Source: Candidatus Thalassarchaeum betae | GTDB lineage: Archaea > Thermoplasmatota > Poseidoniia > Poseidoniales > Thalassarchaeaceae | Direction: 5' to 3' | Length of the DNA stretch: 64,000 bases | NCBI GenBank assembly: GCA_003193925.1 | Contig: PSPG01000008.1 | Coordinates: 1 to 64,000, forward strand | In this document: piece by piece, positions 41,713 through 52,782 of the stretch | Numbering within the stretch: the first letter of the stretch is position 1 | How the letters are laid out: each line of letters starts with the position of its first letter | Notes under the pieces: model-generated | What the model was told of the DNA's origin: nothing | Databases searched by the model: none | Seen by the model: only the letters and a program-made list of their open reading frames with translations | Made by a program: the position numbers and the translations under genes

Positions 41713-44700
41713 TCAGAGCATGTCGTCTAAGAAGGACGCGTCGACATCCTCGTCCACCTCGTTCAGATCCTCGGCCATGTCACCGAGGTCATCGAAGTCC
41801 AGGTCGTCGGCCATGTCGTCGAGGTCCTCTAGGTCGACGTCACCGGACTCGTCACCAAGCAGCTCGTCGACCACCTCCTCCGAGGCTGCGGGGGCCTCGG
41901 CGTCCTCGTCGACGTCCAGTTGGGCGTCGGATTCGGTAGCGAAGCTAGGAGCGTGCTCGTCGTTGCTTTCGAGAGACTCCTCGGCGTCGCTCAATCCGGC
42001 GGCCTCGCGCGTCATCTCCTCCTCGAGTTCGACTTCGAGCGCACCGAGCTCCCAAGGCTCGGGAGCAGTCGGCTCGCGGGGCCTGATTACCATCAGCGCG
42101 CCGATCAGCACCATCACCGCTGACACCATGGCGATCAGCGTGTTCATGTCGCCGTCCATCAACTGGTCGTACCAGGAATCGCCGGCGCCTCCCTCGCTTC
42201 CCTCGGATGAGCCGAATGACGACTCCGACCATGGTCTGACCTCGAGTGGGTCGACGGCCAGCCGGTGCACCTCGCCGTCGTATGCGACCACGGCTAACCA
42301 GTGGGTCGCCGCGTTGTCCAGCTTCTCGCCCTCGATGTCCGTGAGTATCATCATCGTGGTCGAGTCGTCGAGTGTGCCGACTAGGATGGAGTCGGACGTC
42401 CTCTCGAACGGCTCCTTGCCAATGAATACCATGTAGGACTCGACCTGCGGGTCGTTCACCGCGTCCCAGCGTATCTCGACGTGGCGGCCAGAGGGATTCC
42501 AATTGGCCCGAATCCCGGTTATCTCGGGCAGGTGCAGACCGGGGTCGAGGGAGTTCTCATCGACCAGGCTGATCATCGCCCCCTGGAGGTTGCTGTCCCA
42601 ATAGTTCCCCGAGGTGTCGACCGCGGCCACCACTACCCATACCGGGACCGAAGGTGCCAGCGATCGGCCATCCGACAGGGTCTCGAGGAGAATTGGCATC
42701 TGTGCCTCGCGACCCACGACGAGAGCCGGTTCCATGCCGCCGACACTGTCGAACGGCGCGCCGGCGGAGGCGTAGATCCAGTATTCTCCCACGTCCGAGG
42801 CCTCGCTCTCGAAGAACGAGACCAGCATGCCGTCGCCGTCGTCGGGCGAGCGGTCTCGAAGGAGCGGCGCGGAGAGCCTGTCTGGGGGGGAGATGTCGCC
42901 CCGGTTGTCCAAGGGCGAGACTAGGACCATGTGCTCCTCCATGTCAGTCAGGTACACGTTGCCCAGGATGTCATGGGTCGTCACAGTGACGTACAGTGGT
43001 ATCGAGGGTCGGATCGTCTGGAGTCTGAGGTCCGAGACGGTGTTCCCGTAGAGCGCGCTAGTCACCGTGATCTGGAGCTGGAACGCCCCGCCTATCTGTC
43101 TCTGGTCAATCTCGATGAGGCCGCAGGAAGCGGGGTCGTCGCCGCAGTTAGCCCAGATCTCGGTCAGGTCGTTGAGCGGGTACTCTGAGACCCAGATGAC
43201 GTAGTGGCTGAAGTCGGGCGCGAGCGAGCGGTTCCACATGATGTCGATGGCGGTGCCGTCGTCATCCGGGTGGTCCCATGCGTTGAGTCCGAGGACCCGA
43301 TGAGGAGGTTGTCCCACCCCTGCCACATTGGAGAGGGGAGTGGCATCGACGACGAGGACGTCGTCGAGGTTCTCATTGCCCCAGTCATCAGAGGCTACGA
43401 CACCGACCCAGTACACGATTCCGTTCTCGAGGGGAGAGTCGCCCATCGAGTCGATCACGATCTCGCTCGTGGTGCAGTCGAGGACGTACTCAGCCACTGG
43501 CCATCCGTCGACTGTGGTAGGCGGTTGGAATCCCGAGGCCGGTAGCGCGTAGATCGTGTGGAAAGTGCAGTCCTCCTCGTCGCTCGGAGTCCATGTCACT
43601 AGGATCCTGCCGCCCTCGTCGTCGGGGGCATCGACCGCGGTCGTATCGGTGATCGGGGCTGGTGGGATGCCATCGTCAAGGCCTCCCGCGGTCACGACTG
43701 GGCCCACGATCGTGGCGTTTGCAGCGTCGAACTGCCCGGCCTCGTCGACGCAGACGGCAGCGAACCAGAACGTCTTGCCGGGCTCCAACTGGAGCACTGT
43801 CGAGTTGCCGGTTCCGAAAGCCACATCGATTCCGCCGCTGAGCGCGATAGCGCTGGTAATCGGCTGCTGAACGGCCCATATCCTTGTTCGGTCGGGGTCG
43901 AACTCCATGCAGGCGAACCACTCGACGAAGACCGTTCCAGCCGAGCCTCCCGAGACCGGCTCAGCTGTGAGCCACCCAGGCGGGAACGGCACCTCGTCGG
44001 TCGGAGTGGCGCTATCAGGCCATGACATCGGCAGTCCGATCGAGCCGTCGGGGTACTGGATGGCGATCGCGGCTCTGTACTCCCTGTCGTCCGAGAGCGA
44101 CGTGGCCGTGCCGTCGCGGTCGGCTGTGGTGACGGTGGCAGTCGTCTGCGACCAGAAGTAGATGTGCATGTGGGTGGAGAACTCCGAGAGCTCTTCCTGG
44201 GTCGGCTCCCAGTCGGGATTGTCCGTGGAGTCCCAGACGTAGAGCCCGTAGGCTTGCCAAGCCGCGTCCTCGGCTGGTAGCCAGGAGGCCAGTAGCACGC
44301 CACCTCCGTCATTCGGCCTGTCGATCAGGGAGGTCATCTCAGTCGGGATCTCGACTCGCTCCCAGTCGTAGGTGATGCGGACCTGTATGGTGCCGTTCTG
44401 GGGCGTCTGCATCTGCACGTGCAGTTGAGCCGATGTGGAGCCGGGAGCGAGGTTGGAGATAGCCGTCTGGAACGAGGTCACGATGGTCGGGTTCATCGAT
44501 GCCAGATCCCACGAGCCCGAGTAATTCAGGCTCTTCGACTCGGCCCAGACCCACGCGCCCGACTGGGGGGCCGAGAGCGTGAGCGCCCCGGTGAACAACG
44601 GGAGCTTTCCGGGTAGCCACTGTTCTGCGCCCTGTGGAATCTGAATCGGGTTCTCGTCATTGATCAGTACGGTCGGCATCCCGGGATGAGCAGTGTGCGT

Positions 44701-47700
44701 GATGTCCCACGAGCTGCCAGCGAACAGTGCGAGGAGCGGATTGGCCCTGCGCTGATGTCCCCTGTCCAACTCCCTGAGGCTCTCGACCGGGTTGAAGATG
44801 TGTAGGCCGTCTTGGCCGACGACATACAGCCCGGTGTTGTCAACGTAGGCCGCAGAGAGCCCGGGCAGCAACTCGGAAGCCACGCCCGAGTGGTCACCGC
44901 CCGATTTCACCACATCTATGCCCCTCGGGCTGAGTACGGCGATATAGTCGCCGTCGGAGACCATCTGGAACGGAGGCCAAGACAGCAGCGGGCGCGCTCC
45001 GAGACCAGACTCCATCTCCACCGAGGTGCCGTTCCAGTGAACCAGCGGTTCGCTGGTGGTGGCAATGTGGACGCCCCAGTCGTCGGTCGTTATGGCTCTG
45101 ACATCGTTGTTCGGGATCATGTCGATGTGATACGTCCCGTTGGCGCTGTCTGTAGCGATGTCCCAAGCGACCGCTCCGGGTCTGGTCGAGCCCTGCCCGT
45201 TGTGCGAGATGAACAAGGCAGCGTCATGGTGCAGGACCGTCGTCGAGCCGTCGGGGTTGTTCACCAAGCGGGAGTACGCTTCCGCGTAGGCGATTCCTGA
45301 CACCCTGTTCCCCACGAGTCCGTCAGCGAAGTTGAGAGTGGTGAGGACGGAGAGGTTGTCCTCATGCAGCACCGTCAGCCCTGCTGGGCCCCCAACGAGG
45401 ACTGCGCCATTGCCCTGGATCGGCGTGTCTATGGCAAACAGGTGCTCGATAATCGGGGTCGGCAGTCCGTCGATCGTGGTGATCGGGTCGTCCCAGTCGT
45501 CCCTCGTGGTGTTCCACATCCCTATGCCTCCCATGGTGGCCACCAAGATGTGGTCACCGTACTCCAGGAAATCACTGACGATATCGCTGGGCAGACCGGC
45601 GATGAGGCTGCCGTGACCCCAAGTCCGCGAATCGGTGTAGAAGTTCTGGAAACCGGCAGCTGAGCCTTGGGCGCCCATCAGCCCGACGTACATCGTGTCC
45701 TCGTCATCAGGATCGATAACCATCCCGTCCATCTGCATGTGCAGCGCTGCTGGGGTCGGGGCGAGCACTCGATTGGATATGTCGATGGACCAGAGTCCGC
45801 GTCCAGCGGTGCTGAGCCAGACCTGCTCCCCGTCGAGCTGCATCGAGTTGATGACATCCTGATTGGCGTTGTAGCCGAACTCCCATCTGACAGAGCCATT
45901 GGCCAGAAGCTCGCCCTGCAGCACCGAGGAAGCGTAGTATCCGTTGGAACTCGAGGTGAGGGCGACCCACACGTGGGTCTCGTTGGACTCAAACTCGACT
46001 ACCCTACCGCTAGTGAGACCTGTTAACTCGTCGAAGCCGCTGGCGATCAGGCCCGTGCTGTCGAGCCTGTCGACGCGGTTCAGGCCTGTGGTCTGGCCTG
46101 AGCGGCCGATCGCGTAGACCGGTCCGGTGGCCGAAGGCGCCCTCTCGATTGAGCAGCCGTCCATCCCCGAGTCCAGTATCTGACCGTTGGCGGTGGATGT
46201 GCCGGAGGTGACGATTCTCGATATCCCGCCCGTGTTGATGTACTGGTGGGCTGCCAGCAGGACGTTGTTGTGATGGAGCATGCCACCGGGGAAGATCCGA
46301 TCCTCGGATATGCCATCGCTAGATGTCAGCCTCCTCATGAACAGGTTGGTGTTGTAGTTGTAGCGATCGAAGCCGATGCCCTCGGTGTCGAAGCCGATGT
46401 ACATCACATCGTTATGCTCGTCGCAGGCGATCGCGCGGGGGTCATCGTCCGAGAGTCCCTGACTGCTGTCCGTCATCGGTGCGATCCACTCATGGGTGAT
46501 TCCGTCGTGATCCCAGTCTGCTAGGTCGAACCTCGCGATGCCCCCTTGGTTGCCCCACCATGAGAGCCTGCCGATGGCGACGTGGATGATGTCGTTGCAT
46601 AGCTGGATGTCGGCTGGGTAGCCGTTGGGGATGTCACCGGTGCCTAGCTCCCACGTGGTCCAGTTGTCCGTGGCATCGTCCAAGCGCATGATCTCGGAGT
46701 TGGAGTTCCAGCCCCCCTGATAGGATCCGACCCACAGGTCGTTGTCAATCAGGGACATCGAGTAGAACTGCTCCTCGGAGCCCGAAGGCAACCCGTCGTC
46801 CTCGACCCATGAGGAGAGCCAGCTCTCATTGAGCGGGTCCCACCTCAGGATGCCGTTCATGCTCGCGAACACGTAGGTTCCGTTCCACTCCTCCATTCCC
46901 CTGATGGGCCCTTCGATGTCGTACCACTCATTCAGAAGCGTCATGTTGGACGCTTGGAACCTCCTCATGATGTTGTTCCCGTAGGCCACCCACAACTCAC
47001 AGGAGTTGGTGGCGACGGGGAAGCAGTCGCCGAGGAAGCGCGCGTTGACCCTCTGAATGTTGCCGATGGTGTCCAGATTTTCGGCCCAGGACTCGTTGGA
47101 AGCGTTCCAACGAACTATGGTCCCAACACCATTATTGTTGGACTGTGGCCTAGCGCCGATCCACAACTCCTCACCGACGGTACCGATGCCGTGGACGACG
47201 GTGGAACTGCCAATCTGGAGAGCGACATAGAGTGTGCTCAGGCTTGTATTGTTGTCGAGGTTGATGCGAAATATCTCACCGTTGGTGGCCCACCACGAAT
47301 TGCTCCTCTGCAGCGAGTAGTGCAGGACGTTGCCGATAATCTCGATGTCAGCTGGAGGAGTGTCCGACAGCGTCGGGCCATCGGTGTTCGGGCCACGGTT
47401 CCAGCTCTTTAGGACCGTGTCGTTCACCACGTCGATGAGAGTCAGGCCGAAGTCACCGCCGGCCCACATGGTGCCAGCGCTGCGCCCGTGGACGAGCGTG
47501 GTGACATCATCATCATCGATGTACCCCTGAGTGCCGTCCCAAGCCTGCAACCACTCCTGGTTGACCAAGTCGTAGCGCGCGATGCCGGTGTTCTCGAAGC
47601 CGAGGTAGAGGATGTCGCCTATCTTCACGGTGCGGGCCCGCTGGGTGTCGTCACCGGCCGACCAGACTTCTATCACGGAGCCGTTGATGGTGTTGATGAT

Positions 47701-50274
47701 CGCAGCGCCGTTGTTAGTGCCGGCGTAGAGCCTGTCGGTGCCGATCCTGGCCACCGAGGATACGAAGCGGGAGGGCATCCCGTCCTGATTGCTGACGCAC
47801 TGCTGGAGATCGTAGCTCCAGTTCCATATGCATGCCCCGCGGTTGGATCCGGCGTAAATGCCGTCCGCATCGCTGGTGATGTCGTAGAACACGAACGGGT
47901 CATTGCCCCAGCCGGGTATTGAGGTCGGCAGCATCTGCCAGTTGCTGCCATCCCAGCGAGACAGTCCACCATTGTTCTGGGATCCTGAATTCGCGACGCT
48001 TGAGCCGACCAGCAGACCGCCGTAGAAATCCATGTGCAGCGACAGAACGTCGTCGTCAGGCAGGCTGCCGTCCTGCGTCCAGTGGTCGGAGATGTCGCCG
48101 GTGAGGCGGTCGATCACCAGGATGCCGAATCCGGTCAGCCCGAGGTACAGCGTGTCACCGTCGACGGCCACGGGGGTAGCTTGGAGATTGTCCGCGCCCA
48201 GTGACTGCCACGAGCCGAGGATGGAGACGTCGAACAGGTCGACCCTCATCACGCCGGCGTCGGGGGTCGCGATGTACGCGATGCCGTAGCGCGTAGCGAC
48301 TTCGCTCACGAAGTCGGAGTCGAGGCCGTCCTCGGTGGTCATGACATCGATCAGTGTGTTCGTCGAGGTGTTGATGAGGGAGATTCCAGACTCGAAGTGC
48401 CCGACGACCAGCGTGTTCGAGTTCGCATCGTGAGCGAGGCTCGAGATGAGATCCGAACTGATTCCCTGGGCCGTTCCCTGGAAGTTGCCATTACCGGCTC
48501 CGAATCTCAGCAGTCCCGCACTGAGGGTGCCCACCCAGACCATTCCCTGGGGATCCTGCACGATAGAGGTGACAGCCGTTGGGGCCCAGACAAAGTCAGA
48601 GAGGTCGATCGGGGCCAGCCACGTCTGGGCGGCCTTGTCGAACCTGTCGATGACGTAGCCGCCTGCGACCCATATCTCGCCGTGCTCGCCGTCGTCGATG
48701 TGCGTGACGACCTCCATCGTCGACGAGAACGGGCTGCTGACCAGCACCATGGTGCCGTCCAGAGACTCCCCGACCTGGCGAGCCAGAGTCCCCGAGCCAT
48801 CGCTGACGAGGACGGTGCCTGAATCGGGGCCGCGGTGGCCTTCCGACGGCCAAGCCACGATTGACTCAGCGGAGCTCAGCAGACCCATGTCGGAAACCTG
48901 CCTCTGCGAGCGGAACAGCATGGCGGTGGTGTCGTAGGAGTGTATGGTGTTGGCAGCGAGGATGTGCAGCCAGTCAGCTGTCAAGGCCAGACCGCGAATC
49001 ACGTTCGACGCGAGCCAGTTGTTGGTGGACCATGTGGCGAGCCACGACGAGGCTGCGACGTTATATCGGTTCACGCCGCCGCCTATCGTGGCGATCAGCA
49101 GATGATCGCCCAGCAACTCGAACTGCGTAATCTGATTGCTAGTCAGGTAGTTCGCGGTGCTCCATTGCGTGTTGCTATCGATTGAGATTTGGAGCGGTAG
49201 CGATTCCATCGTTGAGTACTCGATGACTCGGACGCCGCTCCCTGCGGTTCCGATGTAGATGGTGTCGGCGATGATGATCATGTCCGTCGGAACCTCCATC
49301 GAGTCGCTCGAGCAGAAACTGACCTCGGTCCAAGAGGTCTCACCGGGGGTGAGGTGGTGCAAATTGCAGTCAGTCGCCGCCCACACCGTCCCGTATGCAT
49401 CGACGGAGACGGACCGTATTGGCACTGCGTCCTCGATCGCTATCAGATTCTCGAGCTCGGCAGAGTCAGACAGGCGCCGTGACAGGATCTCGCCATCCTC
49501 AGTCCCGATGAGAAGTCTGTTCTCATCCACGTCGAGAGCGATGCTTCGACCCTGGATATCGTAATCGATGTCGATGATCCTCTTGTGCATTTGGTCGTCG
49601 AGGTGTAGCATATCGTCATCGAGAAGCACGTACAGCCGGCCGTCGTGCGGATTGACCGCGCTGTCGTGAATCACCACGTTCAGCGATGAGAACGAGACCC
49701 TGGGGTCAGCCGGGCGAAGGGCCTCGATGACGAGGTCCTCGATGGTCACGCCACTCGGCAGCAGCCACGAGGCGTCGCTGACCGAGTTGGGCTGCAGCCA
49801 GGTGTCGAGGAGACCGCCTTCGACCTCGGGCGGATTATTGGAGAACGAGTTCTGACGGCCGAGATCGCCGTAGTCCCGCCAGTCGAGGATCGGTGTCTGG
49901 GTGTCAAGCAGAGTGATCTGCGGCTCACTCGCCCAGTAGCCCTCACTCCCATCGACTGCGATCTCGAAGGTGAAGTTGTCCAGCAGGGCCCCCGGAGCGA
50001 AGTCGAGGAAGAGGTCGGCATAGGCCAGAGTGCCGCTCGCGGGATCGGCTCCCGTTGCCTCAAGGGAGATCCAACCGGTGTCATTACTGCCTCCCGCACC
50101 CCAAACCTTCGGAGTGGCACGGCTGTCATCAGTCCCGCCGTCGAGATCGCTAGAAGTCATCGCCGACCAGGGCAGCGTAACCATGAGCATTACCAACAGC
50201 AGGGCTAGCCTCTGCTGAGCGCGGTAATTGGACGAATGCGCCGACAGCACGCAACTCCGCCTCTTTGTGGACAT
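41713..50274 (-). CDS. Giant beta-propeller surface protein (2853 aa)
   Basis: A signal peptide (hydrophobic core at about residues 22-45) is followed by some 1700 residues of short repeats with the pattern G-x-x-W-x-G-T/G. Examples are GMVWVGTLSAGLLRFG and GTMWAGGDFGLTLID, typical of two-component-regulator or YVTN-like propellers; several propellers must be present. Towards the C-terminus are fibronectin type III-like segments with SDDEED or NDPQVESYMVF wording. One membrane helix lies near residue 2715 (TLIAMVSAVMVLIGALMVI), and an acidic cytoplasmic tail of about 125 residues closes the protein. It should be an external receptor or adhesin anchored at its C-terminus. The ATG at 50274 is set by the signal peptide. 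Confidence 0.85.
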   Translation of the reverse strand: MSTKRRSCVLSAHSSNYRAQQRLALLLVMLMVTLPWSAMTSSDLDGGTDDSRATPKVWGAGGSNDTGWISLEATGADPASGTLAYADLFLDFAPGALLDNFTFEIAVDGSEGYWASEPQITLLDTQTPILDWRDYGDLGRQNSFSNNPPEVEGGLLDTWLQPNSVSDASWLLPSGVTIEDLVIEALRPADPRVSFSSLNVVIHDSAVNPHDGRLYVLLDDDMLHLDDQMHKRIIDIDYDIQGRSIALDVDENRLLIGTEDGEILSRRLSDSAELENLIAIEDAVPIRSVSVDAYGTVWAATDCNLHHLTPGETSWTEVSFCSSDSMEVPTDMIIIADTIYIGTAGSGVRVIEYSTMESLPLQISIDSNTQWSTANYLTSNQITQFELLGDHLLIATIGGGVNRYNVAASSWLATWSTNNWLASNVIRGLALTADWLHILAANTIHSYDTTAMLFRSQRQVSDMGLLSSAESIVAWPSEGHRGPDSGTVLVSDGSGTLARQVGESLDGTMVLVSSPFSSTMEVVTHIDDGEHGEIWVAGGYVIDRFDKAAQTWLAPIDLSDFVWAPTAVTSIVQDPQGMVWVGTLSAGLLRFGAGNGNFQGTAQGISSDLISSLAHDANSNTLVVGHFESGISLINTSTNTLIDVMTTEDGLDSDFVSEVATRYGIAYIATPDAGVMRVDLFDVSILGSWQSLGADNLQATPVAVDGDTLYLGLTGFGILVIDRLTGDISDHWTQDGSLPDDDVLSLHMDFYGGLLVGSSVANSGSQNNGGLSRWDGSNWQMLPTSIPGWGNDPFVFYDITSDADGIYAGSNRGACIWNWSYDLQQCVSNQDGMPSRFVSSVARIGTDRLYAGTNNGAAIINTINGSVIEVWSAGDDTQRARTVKIGDILYLGFENTGIARYDLVNQEWLQAWDGTQGYIDDDDVTTLVHGRSAGTMWAGGDFGLTLIDVVNDTVLKSWNRGPNTDGPTLSDTPPADIEIIGNVLHYSLQRSNSWWATNGEIFRINLDNNTSLSTLYVALQIGSSTVVHGIGTVGEELWIGARPQSNNNGVGTIVRWNASNESWAENLDTIGNIQRVNARFLGDCFPVATNSCELWVAYGNNIMRRFQASNMTLLNEWYDIEGPIRGMEEWNGTYVFASMNGILRWDPLNESWLSSWVEDDGLPSGSEEQFYSMSLIDNDLWVGSYQGGWNSNSEIMRLDDATDNWTTWELGTGDIPNGYPADIQLCNDIIHVAIGRLSWWGNQGGIARFDLADWDHDGITHEWIAPMTDSSQGLSDDDPRAIACDEHNDVMYIGFDTEGIGFDRYNYNTNLFMRRLTSSDGISEDRIFPGGMLHHNNVLLAAHQYINTGGISRIVTSGTSTANGQILDSGMDGCSIERAPSATGPVYAIGRSGQTTGLNRVDRLDSTGLIASGFDELTGLTSGRVVEFESNETHVWVALTSSSNGYYASSVLQGELLANGSVRWEFGYNANQDVINSMQLDGEQVWLSTAGRGLWSIDISNRVLAPTPAALHMQMDGMVIDPDDEDTMYVGLMGAQGSAAGFQNFYTDSRTWGHGSLIAGLPSDIVSDFLEYGDHILVATMGGIGMWNTTRDDWDDPITTIDGLPTPIIEHLFAIDTPIQGNGAVLVGGPAGLTVLHEDNLSVLTTLNFADGLVGNRVSGIAYAEAYSRLVNNPDGSTTVLHHDAALFISHNGQGSTRPGAVAWDIATDSANGTYHIDMIPNNDVRAITTDDWGVHIATTSEPLVHWNGTSVEMESGLGARPLLSWPPFQMVSDGDYIAVLSPRGIDVVKSGGDHSGVASELLPGLSAAYVDNTGLYVVGQDGLHIFNPVESLRELDRGHQRRANPLLALFAGSSWDITHTAHPGMPTVLINDENPIQIPQGAEQWLPGKLPLFTGALTLSAPQSGAWVWAESKSLNYSGSWDLASMNPTIVTSFQTAISNLAPGSTSAQLHVQMQTPQNGTIQVRITYDWERVEIPTEMTSLIDRPNDGGGVLLASWLPAEDAAWQAYGLYVWDSTDNPDWEPTQEELSEFSTHMHIYFWSQTTATVTTADRDGTATSLSDDREYRAAIAIQYPDGSIGLPMSWPDSATPTDEVPFPPGWLTAEPVSGGSAGTVFVEWFACMEFDPDRTRIWAVQQPITSAIALSGGIDVAFGTGNSTVLQLEPGKTFWFAAVCVDEAGQFDAANATIVGPVVTAGGLDDGIPPAPITDTTAVDAPDDEGGRILVTWTPSDEEDCTFHTIYALPASGFQPPTTVDGWPVAEYVLDCTTSEIVIDSMGDSPLENGIVYWVGVVASDDWGNENLDDVLVVDATPLSNVAGVGQPPHRVLGLNAWDHPDDDGTAIDIMWNRSLAPDFSHYVIWVSEYPLNDLTEIWANCGDDPASCGLIEIDQRQIGGAFQLQITVTSALYGNTVSDLRLQTIRPSIPLYVTVTTHDILGNVYLTDMEEHMVLVSPLDNRGDISPPDRLSAPLLRDRSPDDGDGMLVSFFESEASDVGEYWIYASAGAPFDSVGGMEPALVVGREAQMPILLETLSDGRSLAPSVPVWVVVAAVDTSGNYWDSNLQGAMISLVDENSLDPGLHLPEITGIRANWNPSGRHVEIRWDAVNDPQVESYMVFIGKEPFERTSDSILVGTLDDSTTMMILTDIEGEKLDNAATHWLAVVAYDGEVHRLAVDPLEVRPWSESSFGSSEGSEGGAGDSWYDQLMDGDMNTLIAMVSAVMVLIGALMVIRPREPTAPEPWELGALEVELEEEMTREAAGLSDAEESLESNDEHAPSFATESDAQLDVDEDAEAPAASEEVVDELLGDESGDVDLEDLDDMADDLDFDDLGDMAEDLNEVDEDVDASFLDDML

Positions 50275-50312
50275 TATGAAAGAAGTGGGTCGATGTTTCT
50301 GACATGCTCGGT

Positions 50313-50325
50313 CCGCCGAAGGCGG
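50313..50325 (-). promoter_or_regulatory. Hairpin and AT-rich promoter region of the giant gene
   Basis: CCGCC-GAA-GGCGG lies 39 to 51 nt upstream of the ATG at 50274. Just beyond it, on the minus strand, TTTCAAATCG and TTTTTATTTTC (50332-50353) are the most AT-rich stretch nearby and a likely TATA region. The hairpin would fall near the transcription start. Confidence 0.4.
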
Positions 50326-50465
50326 AATAACCGAAAATAAAAACGATTTGAAACCTTTCGATATCGCTTCCTCACAGGCCGATAATGCGTGTTTTCTCAT
50401 TAGGATAGCATCATAGCAGAGGGGTGTGCCCGAAGGGCCCCGGGGGTGGGATCCTGAACGATGAC

Positions 50466-52736
50466 ATGCTCCGAAAGGACGCATTGGACTACCACTCGTC
50501 GAAACCCGCCGGAAAAATCACCGTAGTGCCGAGCAAGCCACATGGAACCCAGCGCGAGCTCTCACTGGCGTACTCTCCGGGAGTCGCCTATCCCTGCAAG
50601 GAGATCGAGAAGAACCCCGACGATGCCTACCGCTACACCTCGAAGGGCAATCTGGTGGCTGTCGTCAGTAACGGGACCGCCGTCCTCGGACTCGGTGACA
50701 TCGGCGCGCTCGCCGGCAAGCCGGTGATGGAGGGCAAAGGGCTCCTGTTCAAGGCGTTCGCGGACATCGACGTCTTCGACATCGAAGTCGACAGGACGGA
50801 TGTCGACGAGTTCGTCGAGGCCGTCAAGGCGATAGCCCCGACCTTCGGTGGCATCAACCTCGAGGACATCAAGGCCCCCGAGTGCTTCGAAATCGAGCGC
50901 AGGCTGGTCGAGGAGCTCGACATCCCGGTCATGCACGACGATCAGCACGGCACCGCGATCATCTCCGGGGCGGCGCTGCTGAACGGCCTCGAGGTTGTCG
51001 AGAAGGACATCTCTGAGATCAAGGTCGTAGTCTCGGGCGCAGGCGCCTCGGCGATCTCCTCCGCTCACCACTACATCAGACTCGGAGTCAAGCCGGAGAA
51101 CATGATTCTGGTCGACTCGAAGGGGATCCTGACGAACTCGCGCCTAGAAGCCGGTGAGCTGAACGAGTACAAGGCAGAGTTCGCCCGCGACTTGGCTGAC
51201 GGTGACCTCGCATCAGTGATGGATGGCGCCGATCTGTTCCTCGGGCTGTCGCGCGGCGGCCTAGTGAGCGGTGAGATGGTGGCGAAGATGGCGAAGCGCC
51301 CGCTAATCTTCGCCCTCGCCAACCCGGATCCAGAGATCACCCCCGAGGAGGTGTACGCGGTCCGCGAGGACGCGATTGTCGCGACCGGACGCTCCGACCA
51401 CCCGAACCAGATCAACAACGTCCTCGGGTTCCCCTACATCTTCCGTGGGGCGCTCGATGTCAGGGCGAAGGAAATCACTGAGGGCATGAAAATGGCAGCG
51501 ACCCACGCCATCGCCGAGCTCGCCAAGCAGCCTGTGCCGGATGATGTCGCAGCGGCTTACGGCGGCGAGCAGCTGCAATTCGGTCCCGAGTACCTCATCC
51601 CAAAGCCGTTCGACGCGCGCATGCTCATCTGGGAGGCCAGCGCGGTGGCCGAGGCTGCGGTCAGCGAGGGCGTCGCGCGAGTGTCCGCAGAGGAGTTTGA
51701 TGTCGTGGGCTACCGCGAGGAGCTCGAGGCCCGCCTCGGTTTGACTCGGTCCATCATGCGCAGGGTGATTAACATCGCCAAGAAGGAGTCGAAGAGGATC
51801 GTCTTCTCGGAGGGCGAGGACCCCACCATCATCAAGGCGGCCTCGCAGTGCATCGCAGAGGGAATCTGCGAGCCGGTCCTGCTCGGACAGCTCGAGCGGA
51901 TAGACGCCGTCAAGGAGGAGCTGGGGCTCGACTTCGAATGCGAGACCATCGATGTCAGGTACGACCCGCGCAGGCGAACGACCTACGCGGATGAGTTGCA
52001 CAGGCTGCGGGGTCGGAAGGGAGTGGCCATGGAGGACGCTGTGCGCCTGCTGAAGTCGACGACCTACTTCGCGCCGATGATGGTCCGCATGGGAGACGCT
52101 GATGGCTATCTCGGAGGTGTCTCGCACCACTACCCGGACATAGTCAGGCCGTGCCTGCATACTATCGGGCCGGACCCAGACTCACACAGAATCGTCGGGA
52201 TGTACATGATGACCGTCAACGGCCAACTCATGTTCATCGGCGATGCGACCATCAACATCTACCCGGATGCCAGGACCCTGGCCGAGATAGCAGTGCAGAC
52301 AGCCAAAGTCGCACGCCGCTTCGGTGTTCAGCCCAAGGTGGCGATGTTGTCATTCTCCAACTTCGGGACCTCGGGAGAACTGCGCACCGACAGAATCGAG
52401 GAGGCGATAGCCATCGCGCGCGAGCTGGACCCGGACCTCGTCATCGACGGGCCCATGCAGGCTGACACCGCGCTGGTCCCCGAAATCCAGAAGGACTACC
52501 CGTTCATGGCCTTCGACGGCCCCGCCAACGTCCTGATCTGCCCTAACCTCTCCTCGGCTAACATCGCCTACAAGCTCCTACAGAGGATTGCGGGAGCAGA
52601 GATGACGGGGCCGATTCTAGAGGGTCTCTCCAAGCCCGCGCACGTGCTGCAGCGCGGTGACAGCGTGCGCGATGTGGTCCACATGGCCGCAATCTGCGCT
52701 GTCGATGCCCAGAGGCAAACGAGACAGCGTCTCTGA
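50466..52736 (+). CDS. maeB: NADP-dependent malic enzyme fused to phosphotransacetylase-like domain
   Basis: Residues 1-430 are malic enzyme: [57 protein letters not shown] and the [11 protein letters not shown] Rossmann loop. Residues 430-756 are a PTA domain ([16 protein letters not shown] to [25 protein letters not shown]), which in MaeB proteins is regulatory rather than catalytic. The length of 756 equals E. coli MaeB (759). It decarboxylates malate to pyruvate with NADPH. The ATG at 50466 matches the family start; a GTG at 50424 is possible. The architecture is bacterial. Confidence 0.95.
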   Translation: MLRKDALDYHSSKPAGKITVVPSKPHGTQRELSLAYSPGVAYPCKEIEKNPDDAYRYTSKGNLVAVVSNGTAVLGLGDIGALAGKPVMEGKGLLFKAFADIDVFDIEVDRTDVDEFVEAVKAIAPTFGGINLEDIKAPECFEIERRLVEELDIPVMHDDQHGTAIISGAALLNGLEVVEKDISEIKVVVSGAGASAISSAHHYIRLGVKPENMILVDSKGILTNSRLEAGELNEYKAEFARDLADGDLASVMDGADLFLGLSRGGLVSGEMVAKMAKRPLIFALANPDPEITPEEVYAVREDAIVATGRSDHPNQINNVLGFPYIFRGALDVRAKEITEGMKMAATHAIAELAKQPVPDDVAAAYGGEQLQFGPEYLIPKPFDARMLIWEASAVAEAAVSEGVARVSAEEFDVVGYREELEARLGLTRSIMRRVINIAKKESKRIVFSEGEDPTIIKAASQCIAEGICEPVLLGQLERIDAVKEELGLDFECETIDVRYDPRRRTTYADELHRLRGRKGVAMEDAVRLLKSTTYFAPMMVRMGDADGYLGGVSHHYPDIVRPCLHTIGPDPDSHRIVGMYMMTVNGQLMFIGDATINIYPDARTLAEIAVQTAKVARRFGVQPKVAMLSFSNFGTSGELRTDRIEEAIAIARELDPDLVIDGPMQADTALVPEIQKDYPFMAFDGPANVLICPNLSSANIAYKLLQRIAGAEMTGPILEGLSKPAHVLQRGDSVRDVVHMAAICAVDAQRQTRQRL

Positions 52737-52782
52737 GTGAATCAGTCCCTACCCTATGTTCGGGGTTTCAGTGGGTTCGACT

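Noticed and set aside
50275-50484. 70-residue upstream extension of the giant propeller protein
   Set aside because: The signal peptide begins after the ATG at 50274, and the upstream part crosses an AT-rich promoter region and a hairpin.
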